From Methylobacillus methanolivorans (GTDB lineage Bacteria; Pseudomonadota; Gammaproteobacteria; Burkholderiales; Methylophilaceae), in contig NZ_JBIWXY010000002.1 of NCBI RefSeq assembly GCF_044751345.1, forward strand, positions 248,001 through 312,000: DNA of 64,000 nt. Reading direction: 5' to 3'. The notes under the pieces were generated by a model. That model was given only the letters and a program-made list of their open reading frames with translations. It did not search any database and was not told where the DNA came from. Position numbers and translations under genes: made by a program. This document shows positions 34,487-43,956 of the stretch, piece after piece (the stretch's first letter is position 1; every line of letters starts with the position of its first letter).

Positions 34487-35485
34487 ATGCAACATCATAT
34501 TCATCTCGTGCCTGCTATGGCACTGCTGTTTTCCACCTTGGGCATATCTGCAGCCTGGGCTGAGGGTTCTACCAAGCCAGTGACAGAGCAATTGGTGGAT
34601 ACCCTGACCCAGCTTTCAGGTGGGCCACATCCTGGTTTCCGTTCCAATCATGCCAAGGGTATCGTTGTTGAGGGACATTTCACCCCGGCAGCGAGTGCTG
34701 CTGAGATTACCAAAGCCGAGATATTCACCCAGTCACATCCGGTGGTGGTGCGCTACTCCAATGCGACTGGTGTACCCAATATTGCAGATAATGATGGCAA
34801 TGCTTTTCCCAAAGGCATGGCGATCCGCTTTCAATTGCCAGAAGATGCCAGTGCTGACCTGGTGACGATTTCGGTCAATGATTTTCCGGCAGCCACGCCA
34901 GAAGAGTTCCTGGGGTTATTGCAGGCAGTAGCTGCTTCAAGCAATAGCCAGGCAAAGCCTAAGCCGGTCGAGACTTTTCTGTCACAGCATCCTGCTGCAT
35001 TGCGTTTTGTGACCACGCCAAAATTATTACCCGAGAGCTTTGCCACGCAGCCCTTTTTTGGCGTGAACGCTTTCAAGTTCACCAATGCGCAGGGTCAATC
35101 GCGTTACGGACGCTACCGGATTGAACCGGTCGATGGGTCAAAGTTCGTCAGTGCAGATTCGGCCAAGGCTGTAGATGGTGATTACCTCATGCATGAGTTG
35201 CCACAGCGCCTGCAACAAGGGGCTTATCGTTACCGTATTTCTGTGCAATTGGCCGAGGCTGGCGATGAAGTAAATAACGCAACCGTGATCTGGCCGGAAA
35301 GTCGCCAGGTTGTCGAGTTGGGGACCTTGACCATAGACAAGTTTCGCACTGACGGTGCAGCGTTTGAGAAAACCGTGATGTTCAGCCCACTCAACCTGGT
35401 GGAGGGCATTGAAGCCAGCAATGATCCCATTCTGCTGGCACGCCCTGCGGCTTATAGCGTGAGTTTCAGCCGTCGCCTGCAATAG
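34487..35485 (+). CDS. Exported catalase-related peroxidase
   Basis: A 332-residue small heme catalase-fold protein with a signal peptide (cleavage after AWA, about residue 25). Family landmarks are the distal region with HAKGIVVEGHFTP, VVRYSNATG, and the proximal Tyr in the closing ARPAAYSVSFSRR. It lacks the large C-terminal part of true catalases, matching periplasmic catalase-family peroxidases such as SrpA. ATG 34487 has an AAGGAG site 7 bases ahead, so the longer frame from 34448 is not used. It appears monocistronic. It likely reduces peroxides in the periplasm, a second such enzyme beside the exported KatG. Confidence 0.88.
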   Translation: MQHHIHLVPAMALLFSTLGISAAWAEGSTKPVTEQLVDTLTQLSGGPHPGFRSNHAKGIVVEGHFTPAASAAEITKAEIFTQSHPVVVRYSNATGVPNIADNDGNAFPKGMAIRFQLPEDASADLVTISVNDFPAATPEEFLGLLQAVAASSNSQAKPKPVETFLSQHPAALRFVTTPKLLPESFATQPFFGVNAFKFTNAQGQSRYGRYRIEPVDGSKFVSADSAKAVDGDYLMHELPQRLQQGAYRYRISVQLAEAGDEVNNATVIWPESRQVVELGTLTIDKFRTDGAAFEKTVMFSPLNLVEGIEASNDPILLARPAAYSVSFSRRLQ

Positions 35486-35506
35486 TGGCTGCTAACTGCA
35501 AAAGCA

Positions 35507-35539
35507 TGGAGGAGCCTGCAAGCTTGCCAGGTTCCTCCA
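35507..35539. terminator. Hairpin after the catalase-related gene
   Basis: TGGAGGA (35507-35513) pairs with TCCTCCA (35533-35539), with inner CCTG/CAGG (35515-35518 and 35528-35531). It lies 21 bases after the stop. No T-tract follows, so it is a probable rather than canonical terminator. Confidence 0.5.
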
Positions 35540-35584
35540 GCACATGATTTGGTACCTTGCTCAGGCTAGGCTTATAATCGCCGC

Positions 35585-35938
35585 ATGATACGACGCATCA
35601 TTTTCTTGTGCCTGCTGCTAGTCTTGCCGCTCCAGATGTCCTGGGCGGTGGCTGGTGTTTATTGCGGCCATGAGCAAGGAAGTGCGGCGCAGCATTTTGG
35701 TCATCATGAGCATGAGCATCATGACCTCGCAGCAGATAACCAGCCTGATCAGGCTGGCACCCAGGTAGACCGCGATTGCGGTTACCACCATCAGGCCACC
35801 TCCCAGTGGCTGCCCAGCATGCACCACACACCTGCCGTGTTTGTCACTGCCCAGGATTTATCGTTACTACCTGTGTCATGGCATTCCCAAGCTATTCTGG
35901 AGCGGCCTGAACGCCCCAAATGGTTACTCGCCGCCTAA
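35585..35938 (+). CDS. czcI: CzcI-like His-rich periplasmic protein
   Basis: A 117-residue exported protein (signal peptide to about residue 23) with a His-rich stretch HFGHHEHEHHD (about 37-47), further His pairs, and two cysteines. Size, composition and position at the head of a czcCBA operon match CzcI, thought to bind metal ions and modulate the resistance system. A TATAAT at 35573-35578 lies 7 bases before the ATG, rather close, so the real promoter may be elsewhere. czcC follows after 83 bases. Confidence 0.8.
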   Translation: MIRRIIFLCLLLVLPLQMSWAVAGVYCGHEQGSAAQHFGHHEHEHHDLAADNQPDQAGTQVDRDCGYHHQATSQWLPSMHHTPAVFVTAQDLSLLPVSWHSQAILERPERPKWLLAA

Positions 35939-36021
35939 CGCGGCGAGTGCACATGCTTACCTGATTTTTCACTGGCAAGACGTCGCTCGCCCAATCCGTG
36001 ATCAACGATTGGAGAATTGCG

Positions 36022-37320
36022 ATGAAACACCTGATCTGCTTGCTTTGCCTGGCAGCCATGCTCACCAGCCTGATGGCGAGGGCCGATACCTGGGGCTCTG
36101 CACCATCACACGACACAACACTTTTAGCATATGAGCCGGATGCCAGCCTGACCTTGGCGCAAGCCTTGCAGCTGGCATTGCAGGCTAACCCCGAGCTTGC
36201 AATTGCAAAGCGCGAGGTCGATGCCGTGACCGCGAGCCGTATACAGGCTGCGCTATTCCGCAACCCCGAATTGTCGGTCGAGATGGAGGATGTTCGGCCA
36301 TCTTCGCGCCAGACGACCTATTGGTTGGGCCAACCTTTCGAGCTTGGGGGCAAGCGTGGTGCACGTATCGAGACTGCCGAGCGCGCCCGCGATGTTGCCA
36401 GTGCTGATTTGCATGTGCGCCTGGCCGATATGCATGCTGATGTGGTGCAGCGGTTTTATGAAGTGCTGGCTGCGCAAGAGCGTTATCGCCTGGCGCAGAG
36501 TTCCATGGAGCTGGCCAATCGCGGGTTGGATGTTGCTGCGCGCCGTGTCACTGCAGGCAAGGTCTCGCCGGTGGAGGAAACACGGGCGCGCGTGGCGGCC
36601 TCTGGCGCGCGCATTGAGCTGACCCAGGCCAATGCCGAGCTGGTCAACGCCAGGCGGCGCCTGGCCGCCTTATGGGGCAATGCCGTGCCGCGATTCACCG
36701 AGGCGCTCGGCGAGCTGGATCTCCTGCCTGAGCTGCCGTCCCTATCCAGCCTGGATGAAATACTCGACCAAGCTCCCCAGGCATTGCGTGCGGAACAAGA
36801 AATCCGGCACCGCGATGCCATGCTCAAGGTGCAGGAAAGCAAGCGTTATCCAGACCTGATCCTGCGTAGTGGCGTACAGCGCAATGAGTCCGCGGCTGAT
36901 ACTGTGGGCGTGCTAGGTGTGGCTCTCGCCATTCCGTTGTTTGACCGCAATCAGGGCAATATTCAGGAGGCCAGGGTGCGCGTGGATAAAGCGCGCGATG
37001 AGCGATTTGCACTCAATGTGCGCCTGCGTAATGAGCTATCGCTGGCGCATCAACGCCTGGCTGCCTCTTTGCAGGAGGTGTCTTCCATTCGCGATGACAT
37101 CCTGCCGGGCGCACAAAGTGCCTTGGATGCGACCACCAGAGGGTTCGAGCTGGGTAAATTCAATTTCCTCGATGTGCTGGATGCGCAGCGTACCTTGTTC
37201 ACGGCGCGTGGCCAGTATATCCGCGCCCTGGGTGAGGTACAGCGATCAGTGGCTGATGTCGAGGCCATCCTTGGGCCGCAGGGCGCTGCATTATTTGCAT
37301 CCATGCATGGACAGCATTAG
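36022..37320 (+). CDS. czcC: CzcC outer-membrane efflux protein
   Basis: A 432-residue TolC-fold outer-membrane component of the CzcCBA heavy-metal efflux system. The signal peptide ends near ARA (residue 21). Two OEP repeats with heptad helices follow, and the typical CzcC stretch with ELGGKRGARIETAERAR is present. ATG 36022 follows TTGGAGAA, so the longer frame from GTG 35998 is not used. Stop to czcB start is 10 bases. It forms the exit duct for Co/Zn/Cd ions expelled by CzcA. Confidence 0.93.
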   Translation: MKHLICLLCLAAMLTSLMARADTWGSAPSHDTTLLAYEPDASLTLAQALQLALQANPELAIAKREVDAVTASRIQAALFRNPELSVEMEDVRPSSRQTTYWLGQPFELGGKRGARIETAERARDVASADLHVRLADMHADVVQRFYEVLAAQERYRLAQSSMELANRGLDVAARRVTAGKVSPVEETRARVAASGARIELTQANAELVNARRRLAALWGNAVPRFTEALGELDLLPELPSLSSLDEILDQAPQALRAEQEIRHRDAMLKVQESKRYPDLILRSGVQRNESAADTVGVLGVALAIPLFDRNQGNIQEARVRVDKARDERFALNVRLRNELSLAHQRLAASLQEVSSIRDDILPGAQSALDATTRGFELGKFNFLDVLDAQRTLFTARGQYIRALGEVQRSVADVEAILGPQGAALFASMHGQH

Positions 37321-37330
37321 GGAACACATC

Positions 37331-38560
37331 ATGAACAAGCAGCAAAAAATCATCATTATCAGTATTGTCGCTCTCACCGCCTTGCTGGCCTGGGTCGTAC
37401 TCAAGCCTGTGCAGCCGAGTGATACTGCCACCACCACAACACCTCATGAAGCTGCGTCAGAACATGCTCATGACCACTCTTATGACCACTCTTATGACCA
37501 CGCTCAGGCAGGCGATACGCACGACGACGAGGATGTTGTGACCTTGAGCGATGCGCAGGCGGCTTCTGCCGGGATTGTGCTTGATATGGTCAAGCCTGCC
37601 CATATTTTTACCATGTTGACCTTGCCGGGTGAAATTCGCTTCAACCAGGATAGAACCGCTCATATCGTCCCCCGCGTGGATGGCATTGTGGAAGCCGTGA
37701 CGGTTGATCTGGGCCAGCAGGTGAAGAAAGGCCAAGTCTTGGCAGTGCTTGCCAGCACGGGGGTTTCTGAATTACGCAGCGATGCGCTTGCAGCCCAGAA
37801 GCGCCTAAGCATGGCGAAGACGATTTATGCCAGGGAAAAGGAGCTGTGGGAGGACAAGATATCTGCCGAGCAGGATTACTTGCAGGCGCAGCAAGATTTG
37901 CAGGAGGCCGAGATTGCCGCGCAGAACACGACGCAAAAGCTGCATGCCCTGGGTGCAGGTACATCGGCCAAGGGCGGCTTGAACCGCTATGAGCTGCGTG
38001 CCCCGTTTGATGGCATGATCGTCGAGCGTCACCTCTCGCTGGGGGAATCTGTGCAGGCGAATGCCAATGTGATGACGCTGGCTGATCTTTCCTCGGTATG
38101 GGCTGAGATCGTGGTATCAGCCAAGGACTTGGGCACGGTGAAGGTGGGGTCATCCGTGACCGTGAAGGCAAGCGCATTCGAGTCGCAATCCAGCGGGGTG
38201 GTGTCCTATGTGGGCTCCCTGCTTGGTGAGCAGACACGCACCGCAACCGCGCGCGTCACCCTGCCTAATCCTGACCTGGCTTGGCGTCCCGGCTTGTTCG
38301 TCAATGTCGAGATCGTGGCGGGCGAAGCGAATGTGCCGATGGCGGTCACCACCGAAGCATTGCAGACCGTGGAAGACCGCGAAGTTGTCTTTGTACAGAC
38401 CGCGGAAGGGTTCAGGGCTATGCCAGTGAAAACCGGGCGTAGCGACGGCAAGATGGTCGAGATCGTTGAGGGCTTGCAGGCCGGGGCCGCTTATGTGACC
38501 AAAGGCAGTTTCACGCTCAAATCCGAGCTGGGAAAATCTGCCGCTGAGCATACGCATTGA
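37331..38560 (+). CDS. czcB: CzcB membrane fusion protein with His/Asp-rich insert
   Basis: A 409-residue periplasmic adaptor. After an N-terminal anchor (about 7-24) comes a metal-ligand-rich segment (residues about 42-62) with HDHSYDHSYDHAQ, encoded by a near-perfect 12-base tandem repeat around 37470-37505. The barrel-sandwich (VPRVDGIVEAVTVDLGQQVKKGQ), hairpin and beta-barrel domains follow, as in CzcB. ATG 37331 is taken; a much longer open frame upstream lies inside czcC and is not used. It links CzcA and CzcC and probably presents metal ions. Confidence 0.93.
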   Translation: MNKQQKIIIISIVALTALLAWVVLKPVQPSDTATTTTPHEAASEHAHDHSYDHSYDHAQAGDTHDDEDVVTLSDAQAASAGIVLDMVKPAHIFTMLTLPGEIRFNQDRTAHIVPRVDGIVEAVTVDLGQQVKKGQVLAVLASTGVSELRSDALAAQKRLSMAKTIYAREKELWEDKISAEQDYLQAQQDLQEAEIAAQNTTQKLHALGAGTSAKGGLNRYELRAPFDGMIVERHLSLGESVQANANVMTLADLSSVWAEIVVSAKDLGTVKVGSSVTVKASAFESQSSGVVSYVGSLLGEQTRTATARVTLPNPDLAWRPGLFVNVEIVAGEANVPMAVTTEALQTVEDREVVFVQTAEGFRAMPVKTGRSDGKMVEIVEGLQAGAAYVTKGSFTLKSELGKSAAEHTH

Positions 38561-38574
38561 GCGGGAGAAACAGC

Positions 38575-41500
38575 ATGTTTGAACGCATATTACGCACTGT
38601 CATCGCCCAGCGCTGGCTGGTGCTGCTTGCCGTGCTGGCAATGGCACTATTGGGTGTCTACAACTATCAGCAGTTGCCGATTGATGCGGTGCCGGATCTT
38701 ACCAATGTCCAGGTGCAGATCAATACCAGTGCACCGGGATATTCACCGCTGGAAACCGAGCAACGCGCGACTTACCCCATTGAGACATCCATGGCAGGTT
38801 TGCCCAGGCTCAAGCAGGTACGTTCGCTATCACGCTATGGTTTGTCGCAGGTCACCGTTATTTTTGAAGATGGCACCGATATCTATTTTGCCCGGCAGTT
38901 GGTCAATGAGCGCTTGCAACAAGCCAAGGATACCTTGCCTTCAGGCGTGAAGCCGGAACTAGGGCCGATTTCCACTGGCTTGGGCGAGATCTACCTGTGG
39001 ACGGTTGAGGCAGAAGAAGGTGCCATCAAGCCTGACGGCCAGCCCTATACGCCGACTGACCTGCGGGAAATCCAGGATTGGATCATCAAGCCGCAACTGC
39101 GCACTGTGCCAGGGGTGACAGAAATCAACTCCATCGGTGGCTTTGCCAAGGAATACCAGATCGCCCCGGTGCCTGCGCGGCTGTCGGCCTATGGTTTGAG
39201 CCTACAAGACGTGATCGTTGCGCTGGAGCGCAATAACCAGAATACCGGCGCTGGCTATATCGAGAAGAACGGCGAGCAATACCTGGTACGTGCGCCCGGA
39301 CAGGTGGGATCGATTGCCGACATCGAGAACATGATTGTCAGCAATGTGGGCGGGGTGCCAATCCGCATCCGGGATATTGGCGAGGTGGGCGTAGGCCGTG
39401 AATTGCGTACTGGTGCTGCTACCGAGAATGGCCGGGAAGTAGTGCTGGGTACGGTATTCATGCTGATCGGCGAGAACAGTCGGGCCGTGGCGCAGGCAGT
39501 AGCCAAGCGCTTGGAAGCCATCAACAAGACCTTGCCGCAGGGGGTGGTGGCGATCCCGGTGTATGACCGTACCGTGCTGGTGGACAAGGCCATTCATACC
39601 GTCAAGAACAACCTGCTGGAGGGGGCGGCGCTGGTGATCGCAGTGCTTTTCCTCTTCCTTGGCAATATTCGGGCGGCCCTGATCACAGCCATGGTCATCC
39701 CTCTGGCGATGTTGTTTACCTTCACTGGTATGGTCAGCAATAAAGTGAGCGCCAACCTCATGAGCCTGGGTGCGCTGGATTTTGGCATCATCATCGACGG
39801 TGCGGTGGTGATCGTGGAAAACTGCATCCGCTGCCTGGCGCATGCCCAGCAGCAGAAAGGCCGCTTGCTCAGTCGTGAAGAGCGCTTTGCCGAAGTGTTT
39901 GCGGCAGCGCAGGAAGCGCGTCGCCCACTGATTTTCGGCCAGCTCATCATCATGATGGTGTACCTGCCGATCTTTGCGCTCACTGGCGTGGAGGGCAAGA
40001 TGTTCCACCCCATGGCTTACACCGTGGTGATGGCGCTCATTGGGGCGATGATACTTTCGCTGACCTTTGTCCCGGCTGCGGTGGCGATGTTTGTTAGCGG
40101 TCGCGTGGCTGAAAAAGAGAATGCGCTGATGGCAGCCGCCAAGCGGCACTATGCCGGATTACTGCACTGGGTCATGGGCAACCAGGCGGTGGTGATGACT
40201 TTCATCCTTGCCATGTTATCGCTGACCATGTTGATGGCCAGCCGCATGGGCAGCGAATTCGTCCCCAGCCTGAACGAGGGTGATGTTGCCATCCAGGCCT
40301 TGCGCATTCCCAGCACCAGCTTGAGTCAGTCGGTTGCCATGCAGCAGGAAATCGAACGTACGCTCAAAGCCCAATTCCCCGAGATCGAGCGCATATTCGC
40401 GCGCACTGGCACGGCAGAAATTGCTTCTGACCCCATGCCGCCGAATATCTCCGATGGCTACATCATGCTCAAGCCCACTGCGCAATGGCCCAAGCCGCGC
40501 AAGAGCCGTGAGCAGTTGCTTGCTGACATCCAAGAGGTTACAGCAAAGCTTGCAGGCAATAACTACGAGTTCTCGCAGCCTATCCAGTTACGCTTCAATG
40601 AATTGATTTCCGGGGTGCGCAGTGATGTGGCGGTCAAGGTGTTTGGTGACGACATGGAGGTGTTGAACGCCACTGGCAACCAGATTGCTGCCGTTCTGCA
40701 ATCCATCCCGGGTGCTGCTGAGGTGAAGGTTGAGCAGACGACTGGTTTGCCTATCCTCAACGTCAATATCAATCGCGACAAGACCGCGCGCTATGGCCTT
40801 AATGTGGCCGATGTGCAAGATGCCGTGGGTGTGGCGATAGGTGGTCGCAACGCAGGCATTTTGTTTCAGGGTGATAGGCGCTTTGACATTGTGGTGCGCC
40901 TGGCAGAGAGTGTGCGTAGTGATCTTGCCGCATTGAAGCAATTGCCTATTCCCCTGCCTAAAAGTGTTGGGCAGGTGCAAGCCAGCTATATTCCGCTGGG
41001 CGAAGTGGCCACGGTGGAGGTTGTGCAAGGGCCTAACCAGATCAGTCGCGAAAATGGCAAGCGCCGTGTGGTCGTGAGCGCCAATGTGCGCGGGCGCGAC
41101 CTTGGGTCATTTATTGATGCTGCTGAAGAGGCTATCAATCGCCAGATCAAGGTGCCAAGTGGCTATTGGACCACATGGGGTGGCCAGTTCGAGAACTTGC
41201 AATCTGCACGCAAGCGTTTACAAGTCGTTGTGCCATTGGCGTTGTTCCTGGTGCTTACCTTGTTGTTCATGATGTTCAACAATCTCAAGGATGGCTTGCT
41301 GGTGTTCACTGGCATTCCATTCGCGCTCACCGGCGGCATCGTGGCACTATGGTTGAGGGATATTCCTTTATCGATCTCCGCCGGGGTGGGTTTTATTGCG
41401 CTTTCGGGCGTGGCAGTGCTCAATGGCCTGGTGATGGTCTCGTTCATCCGTCAATTGCGTGAGCAAGGCAAGCCTTTGGCGGTAGCGGTGCAGGAGGGCG

Positions 41501-41757
41501 CATTGACTCGCTTACGCCCGGTGCTGATGACTGCGCTGGTGGCTTCGCTTGGCTTTGTCCCCATGGCAATTGCGACTGGAACAGGAGCAGAGGTACAGCG
41601 ACCACTGGCGACGGTGGTGATTGGGGGTATCCTGTCTTCAACGGCCCTTACTTTGCTGGTGTTGCCGATGTTTTATCAGTGGGCATATCGCAGGAGCCAG
41701 ATGAGTGGAGCAAAAAACGTGAGTGAAGAACCAGCAAGGAGTATTCATGAAAAATAA
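38575..41757 (+). CDS. czcA: CzcA heavy-metal RND efflux pump
   Basis: A 1060-residue RND transporter of the heavy-metal efflux (HME) group with twelve membrane helices and two large periplasmic loops. The proton-relay helix 4 carries GALDFGIIIDGAVVIVEN (near 399-416); the DFGxxxDGAVxxxEN pattern is that of Co/Zn/Cd-type pumps. ATG 38575 has a GGGAGAAA site; in-frame TTG 38557 is not needed. It follows czcB after 14 bases and overlaps the start of the P-type ATPase gene by 11. It exports divalent metals from periplasm or cytosol through CzcC. Confidence 0.95.
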   Translation: MFERILRTVIAQRWLVLLAVLAMALLGVYNYQQLPIDAVPDLTNVQVQINTSAPGYSPLETEQRATYPIETSMAGLPRLKQVRSLSRYGLSQVTVIFEDGTDIYFARQLVNERLQQAKDTLPSGVKPELGPISTGLGEIYLWTVEAEEGAIKPDGQPYTPTDLREIQDWIIKPQLRTVPGVTEINSIGGFAKEYQIAPVPARLSAYGLSLQDVIVALERNNQNTGAGYIEKNGEQYLVRAPGQVGSIADIENMIVSNVGGVPIRIRDIGEVGVGRELRTGAATENGREVVLGTVFMLIGENSRAVAQAVAKRLEAINKTLPQGVVAIPVYDRTVLVDKAIHTVKNNLLEGAALVIAVLFLFLGNIRAALITAMVIPLAMLFTFTGMVSNKVSANLMSLGALDFGIIIDGAVVIVENCIRCLAHAQQQKGRLLSREERFAEVFAAAQEARRPLIFGQLIIMMVYLPIFALTGVEGKMFHPMAYTVVMALIGAMILSLTFVPAAVAMFVSGRVAEKENALMAAAKRHYAGLLHWVMGNQAVVMTFILAMLSLTMLMASRMGSEFVPSLNEGDVAIQALRIPSTSLSQSVAMQQEIERTLKAQFPEIERIFARTGTAEIASDPMPPNISDGYIMLKPTAQWPKPRKSREQLLADIQEVTAKLAGNNYEFSQPIQLRFNELISGVRSDVAVKVFGDDMEVLNATGNQIAAVLQSIPGAAEVKVEQTTGLPILNVNINRDKTARYGLNVADVQDAVGVAIGGRNAGILFQGDRRFDIVVRLAESVRSDLAALKQLPIPLPKSVGQVQASYIPLGEVATVEVVQGPNQISRENGKRRVVVSANVRGRDLGSFIDAAEEAINRQIKVPSGYWTTWGGQFENLQSARKRLQVVVPLALFLVLTLLFMMFNNLKDGLLVFTGIPFALTGGIVALWLRDIPLSISAGVGFIALSGVAVLNGLVMVSFIRQLREQGKPLAVAVQEGALTRLRPVLMTALVASLGFVPMAIATGTGAEVQRPLATVVIGGILSSTALTLLVLPMFYQWAYRRSQMSGAKNVSEEPARSIHEK

Positions 41758-43939
41758 TGCCGCCGAACGTGGATGCGCTTGCGGGCATGCTCAAGAGAAA
41801 ACCTGTGGGCAGGGAGAGGAGGCTAACGGCAATTCCCCATTGTTGGTTCCTGCTCATATCACTAGCAAGCTCTATATCGAGCAGATGGATTGCCCGACTG
41901 AGGAAGGGTTAATCCGCAAGGCATTTGCTCACAAGAGTGAGGTCTCCGCGCTGGATTTCAACTTGATTCAACGCATCCTCACCGTGACACATGAGGCCGA
42001 ATCCTTGCCATTGATCATGCAGACCATTGAGGAACTGGGCATGAAAGCGCAGCTATTTGTGGATCAAGCTGAGCCACAGGCTGCACAGGTGACTGCCCCG
42101 CAGAAGTCATTACGCTTGCTGGTGCTGGCAGGGATCGCTGCCATTGGGGCCGAGATTGCGGAATGGATGAGTGGGCCGGAATACATCGCTGCAGGGCTGG
42201 CGTTACTGGCAGTGATGATTTGTGGCTTGGGGACCTATCGCAAAGGCTGGATATCAGTGCGCCAGGGAAGCCTCAATATCAATGCACTGATGAGCATTGC
42301 AGTCACTGGCGCATTGATATTACGACAATGGCCGGAAGCTGCGATGGTTATGGTGTTGTTCACGCTGGCAGAATGGCTGGAAGCAAAATCACTGGATCGC
42401 GCACGTAATGCCATCCGTAGCCTGGTACAACTGGTGCCTGAGCTGGCGACAGTTAGGCAGCAAGATGGTAGTTGGCTGGAAATCCCGGTCAGACAGGTGC
42501 AGATAGGCGAAGTGGTGCGGGTCAAGCCAGGCGAGCGTATCGCGCTGGATGGCGAGATTGTGGCAGGGCAATCCACAGTCGACCAAGGCCCTATTACCGG
42601 AGAAAGCCTCCCCGTAGATAAGTCAGTCGGTGATCAGGTGTATGCGGGCACGATCAATCAATCTGGATCATTCGAGTTCAAGGTGAGTGCAGCAGCGGCT
42701 CAATCCACATTGGCTCGTATCATACGTGTGGTGGAGGATGCGCAGGGTGCACGCTCACCAACCCAGCGGCTCGTCGATCGTTTCGCCAGGATATACACCC
42801 CGGCTGTATTGATGCTTTCCATCGCTGTGGCAGTCATTCCGCCACTGGTGTTGGGAGGTGGCTGGTACGAGTGGGTTTATCGTGCCTTGGTCTTGTTGGT
42901 GATTGCCTGTCCTTGTGCCTTGGTGATTTCGACGCCTGTCACCATTGTCAGTGGCCTGACTGCAGCCGCCCGGCACGGCATCTTGATCAAGGGTGGCGTC
43001 TATCTGGAAGAAGGCCACAAGCTGAGCTGGCTGGCTTTGGACAAGACCGGCACCATTACTCATGGTAAGCCGGCCTTGACTGATACCGTCTCCTTGCTTG
43101 CTTTGGATGGCATAGATGCCAACCTGATTGCCGTTAGCCTGGCTGCCAGGTCAGATCATCCGGTCTCCCAGGCCATCGCCCGCACGGCGGTAAGTCATCT
43201 CCCTGTTAACGAGTTTGCTGCAATTCTGGGACGAGGCGTGAGTGGCACAGTCAATGGTGTTACTTATCAGTTGGGCAACCACAGGTTGATGCATGAGAGC
43301 GGCGTATGTTCTCCAGGCCTGGAGGCGCAGATCAATGCGCTCGAAAAGCAAGGTAAAACCGTGATCATGCTGGCTAATTCTGCTCAGGTGCTGATGCTGT
43401 ATGCGGTGGCTGACACTTTGAAAGATAGCAGCCGTGCAGCGATTGAGGCTTTGCATCAATTGAAGGTGAAAACCGTGATGCTGACTGGTGACAATGCACA
43501 CACGGCAGCTGCGATTGCGACACAGGTCAATATTAATGAAGCGCGTGGCAATCAATTGCCGGAAGACAAGCTCCGTGCCATTGAACACTACGCCCAGCAA
43601 GGCAAGGTTGGCATGGTCGGTGATGGCATCAATGATGCACCTGCGTTGGCTCGGGCGGATATTGGGTTTGCCATGGGCGCAATGGGAACTGACACGGCTA
43701 TTGAGACTGCCGATGTTGCCCTCATGGACGATGACCTGCGCAAGATCCCGTTGTTTATTGGATTATCGCGTGCGACACACAAGCTGTTAGTACAGAATAT
43801 CTCGCTAGCACTGGGCATCAAGGCCTTATTCCTGGGATTGACCATCCTGGGTTATGGCTCAATGTGGATGGCCGTGCTGGCTGATGTAGGCGCCAGCCTG
43901 CTAGTGGTGGCCAATGGCCTGCGCTTACTCAGGTATTGA
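41747..43939 (+). CDS. zntA: Zn/Cd/Pb-translocating P1B-type ATPase
   Basis: A 730-residue P-type ATPase. The N-terminus has extra cysteines (Cys10, Cys12, Cys20) and a metal-binding domain with MDCPTEE (Cys49), typical of ZntA/CadA. Helix 6 carries CPC (388-390), and phosphorylation Asp432 is in DKTGTITHG. The TGES loop appears as ITGESLP, and the hinge as GDGINDAPAL. It overlaps czcA by 11 bases with an AAGGAG site before ATG 41747, so it is part of the czc operon. It would pump cytosolic Zn/Cd to the periplasm, from where CzcCBA removes it. Confidence 0.94.
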   Translation: MKNNAAERGCACGHAQEKTCGQGEEANGNSPLLVPAHITSKLYIEQMDCPTEEGLIRKAFAHKSEVSALDFNLIQRILTVTHEAESLPLIMQTIEELGMKAQLFVDQAEPQAAQVTAPQKSLRLLVLAGIAAIGAEIAEWMSGPEYIAAGLALLAVMICGLGTYRKGWISVRQGSLNINALMSIAVTGALILRQWPEAAMVMVLFTLAEWLEAKSLDRARNAIRSLVQLVPELATVRQQDGSWLEIPVRQVQIGEVVRVKPGERIALDGEIVAGQSTVDQGPITGESLPVDKSVGDQVYAGTINQSGSFEFKVSAAAAQSTLARIIRVVEDAQGARSPTQRLVDRFARIYTPAVLMLSIAVAVIPPLVLGGGWYEWVYRALVLLVIACPCALVISTPVTIVSGLTAAARHGILIKGGVYLEEGHKLSWLALDKTGTITHGKPALTDTVSLLALDGIDANLIAVSLAARSDHPVSQAIARTAVSHLPVNEFAAILGRGVSGTVNGVTYQLGNHRLMHESGVCSPGLEAQINALEKQGKTVIMLANSAQVLMLYAVADTLKDSSRAAIEALHQLKVKTVMLTGDNAHTAAAIATQVNINEARGNQLPEDKLRAIEHYAQQGKVGMVGDGINDAPALARADIGFAMGAMGTDTAIETADVALMDDDLRKIPLFIGLSRATHKLLVQNISLALGIKALFLGLTILGYGSMWMAVLADVGASLLVVANGLRLLRY

Positions 43940-43956
43940 ATAAGCGGGAGGTAGAT

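Noticed and set aside
35540..35584. MerR-type operator ahead of czcI
   Set aside because: The spacing between a TTGGTA-like hexamer and TATAAT is about 19 bases, but the dyad is poor and no MerR gene lies nearby.
36917..37330. N-terminal extension of czcB
   Set aside because: The extension overlaps czcC in another frame; ATG 37331 starts a normal CzcB with membrane anchor.
39202..40149. A 315-codon open frame antisense to czcA
   Set aside because: A His-rich product arises from reading conserved codons backwards; the frame has no start context and czcA is certain.
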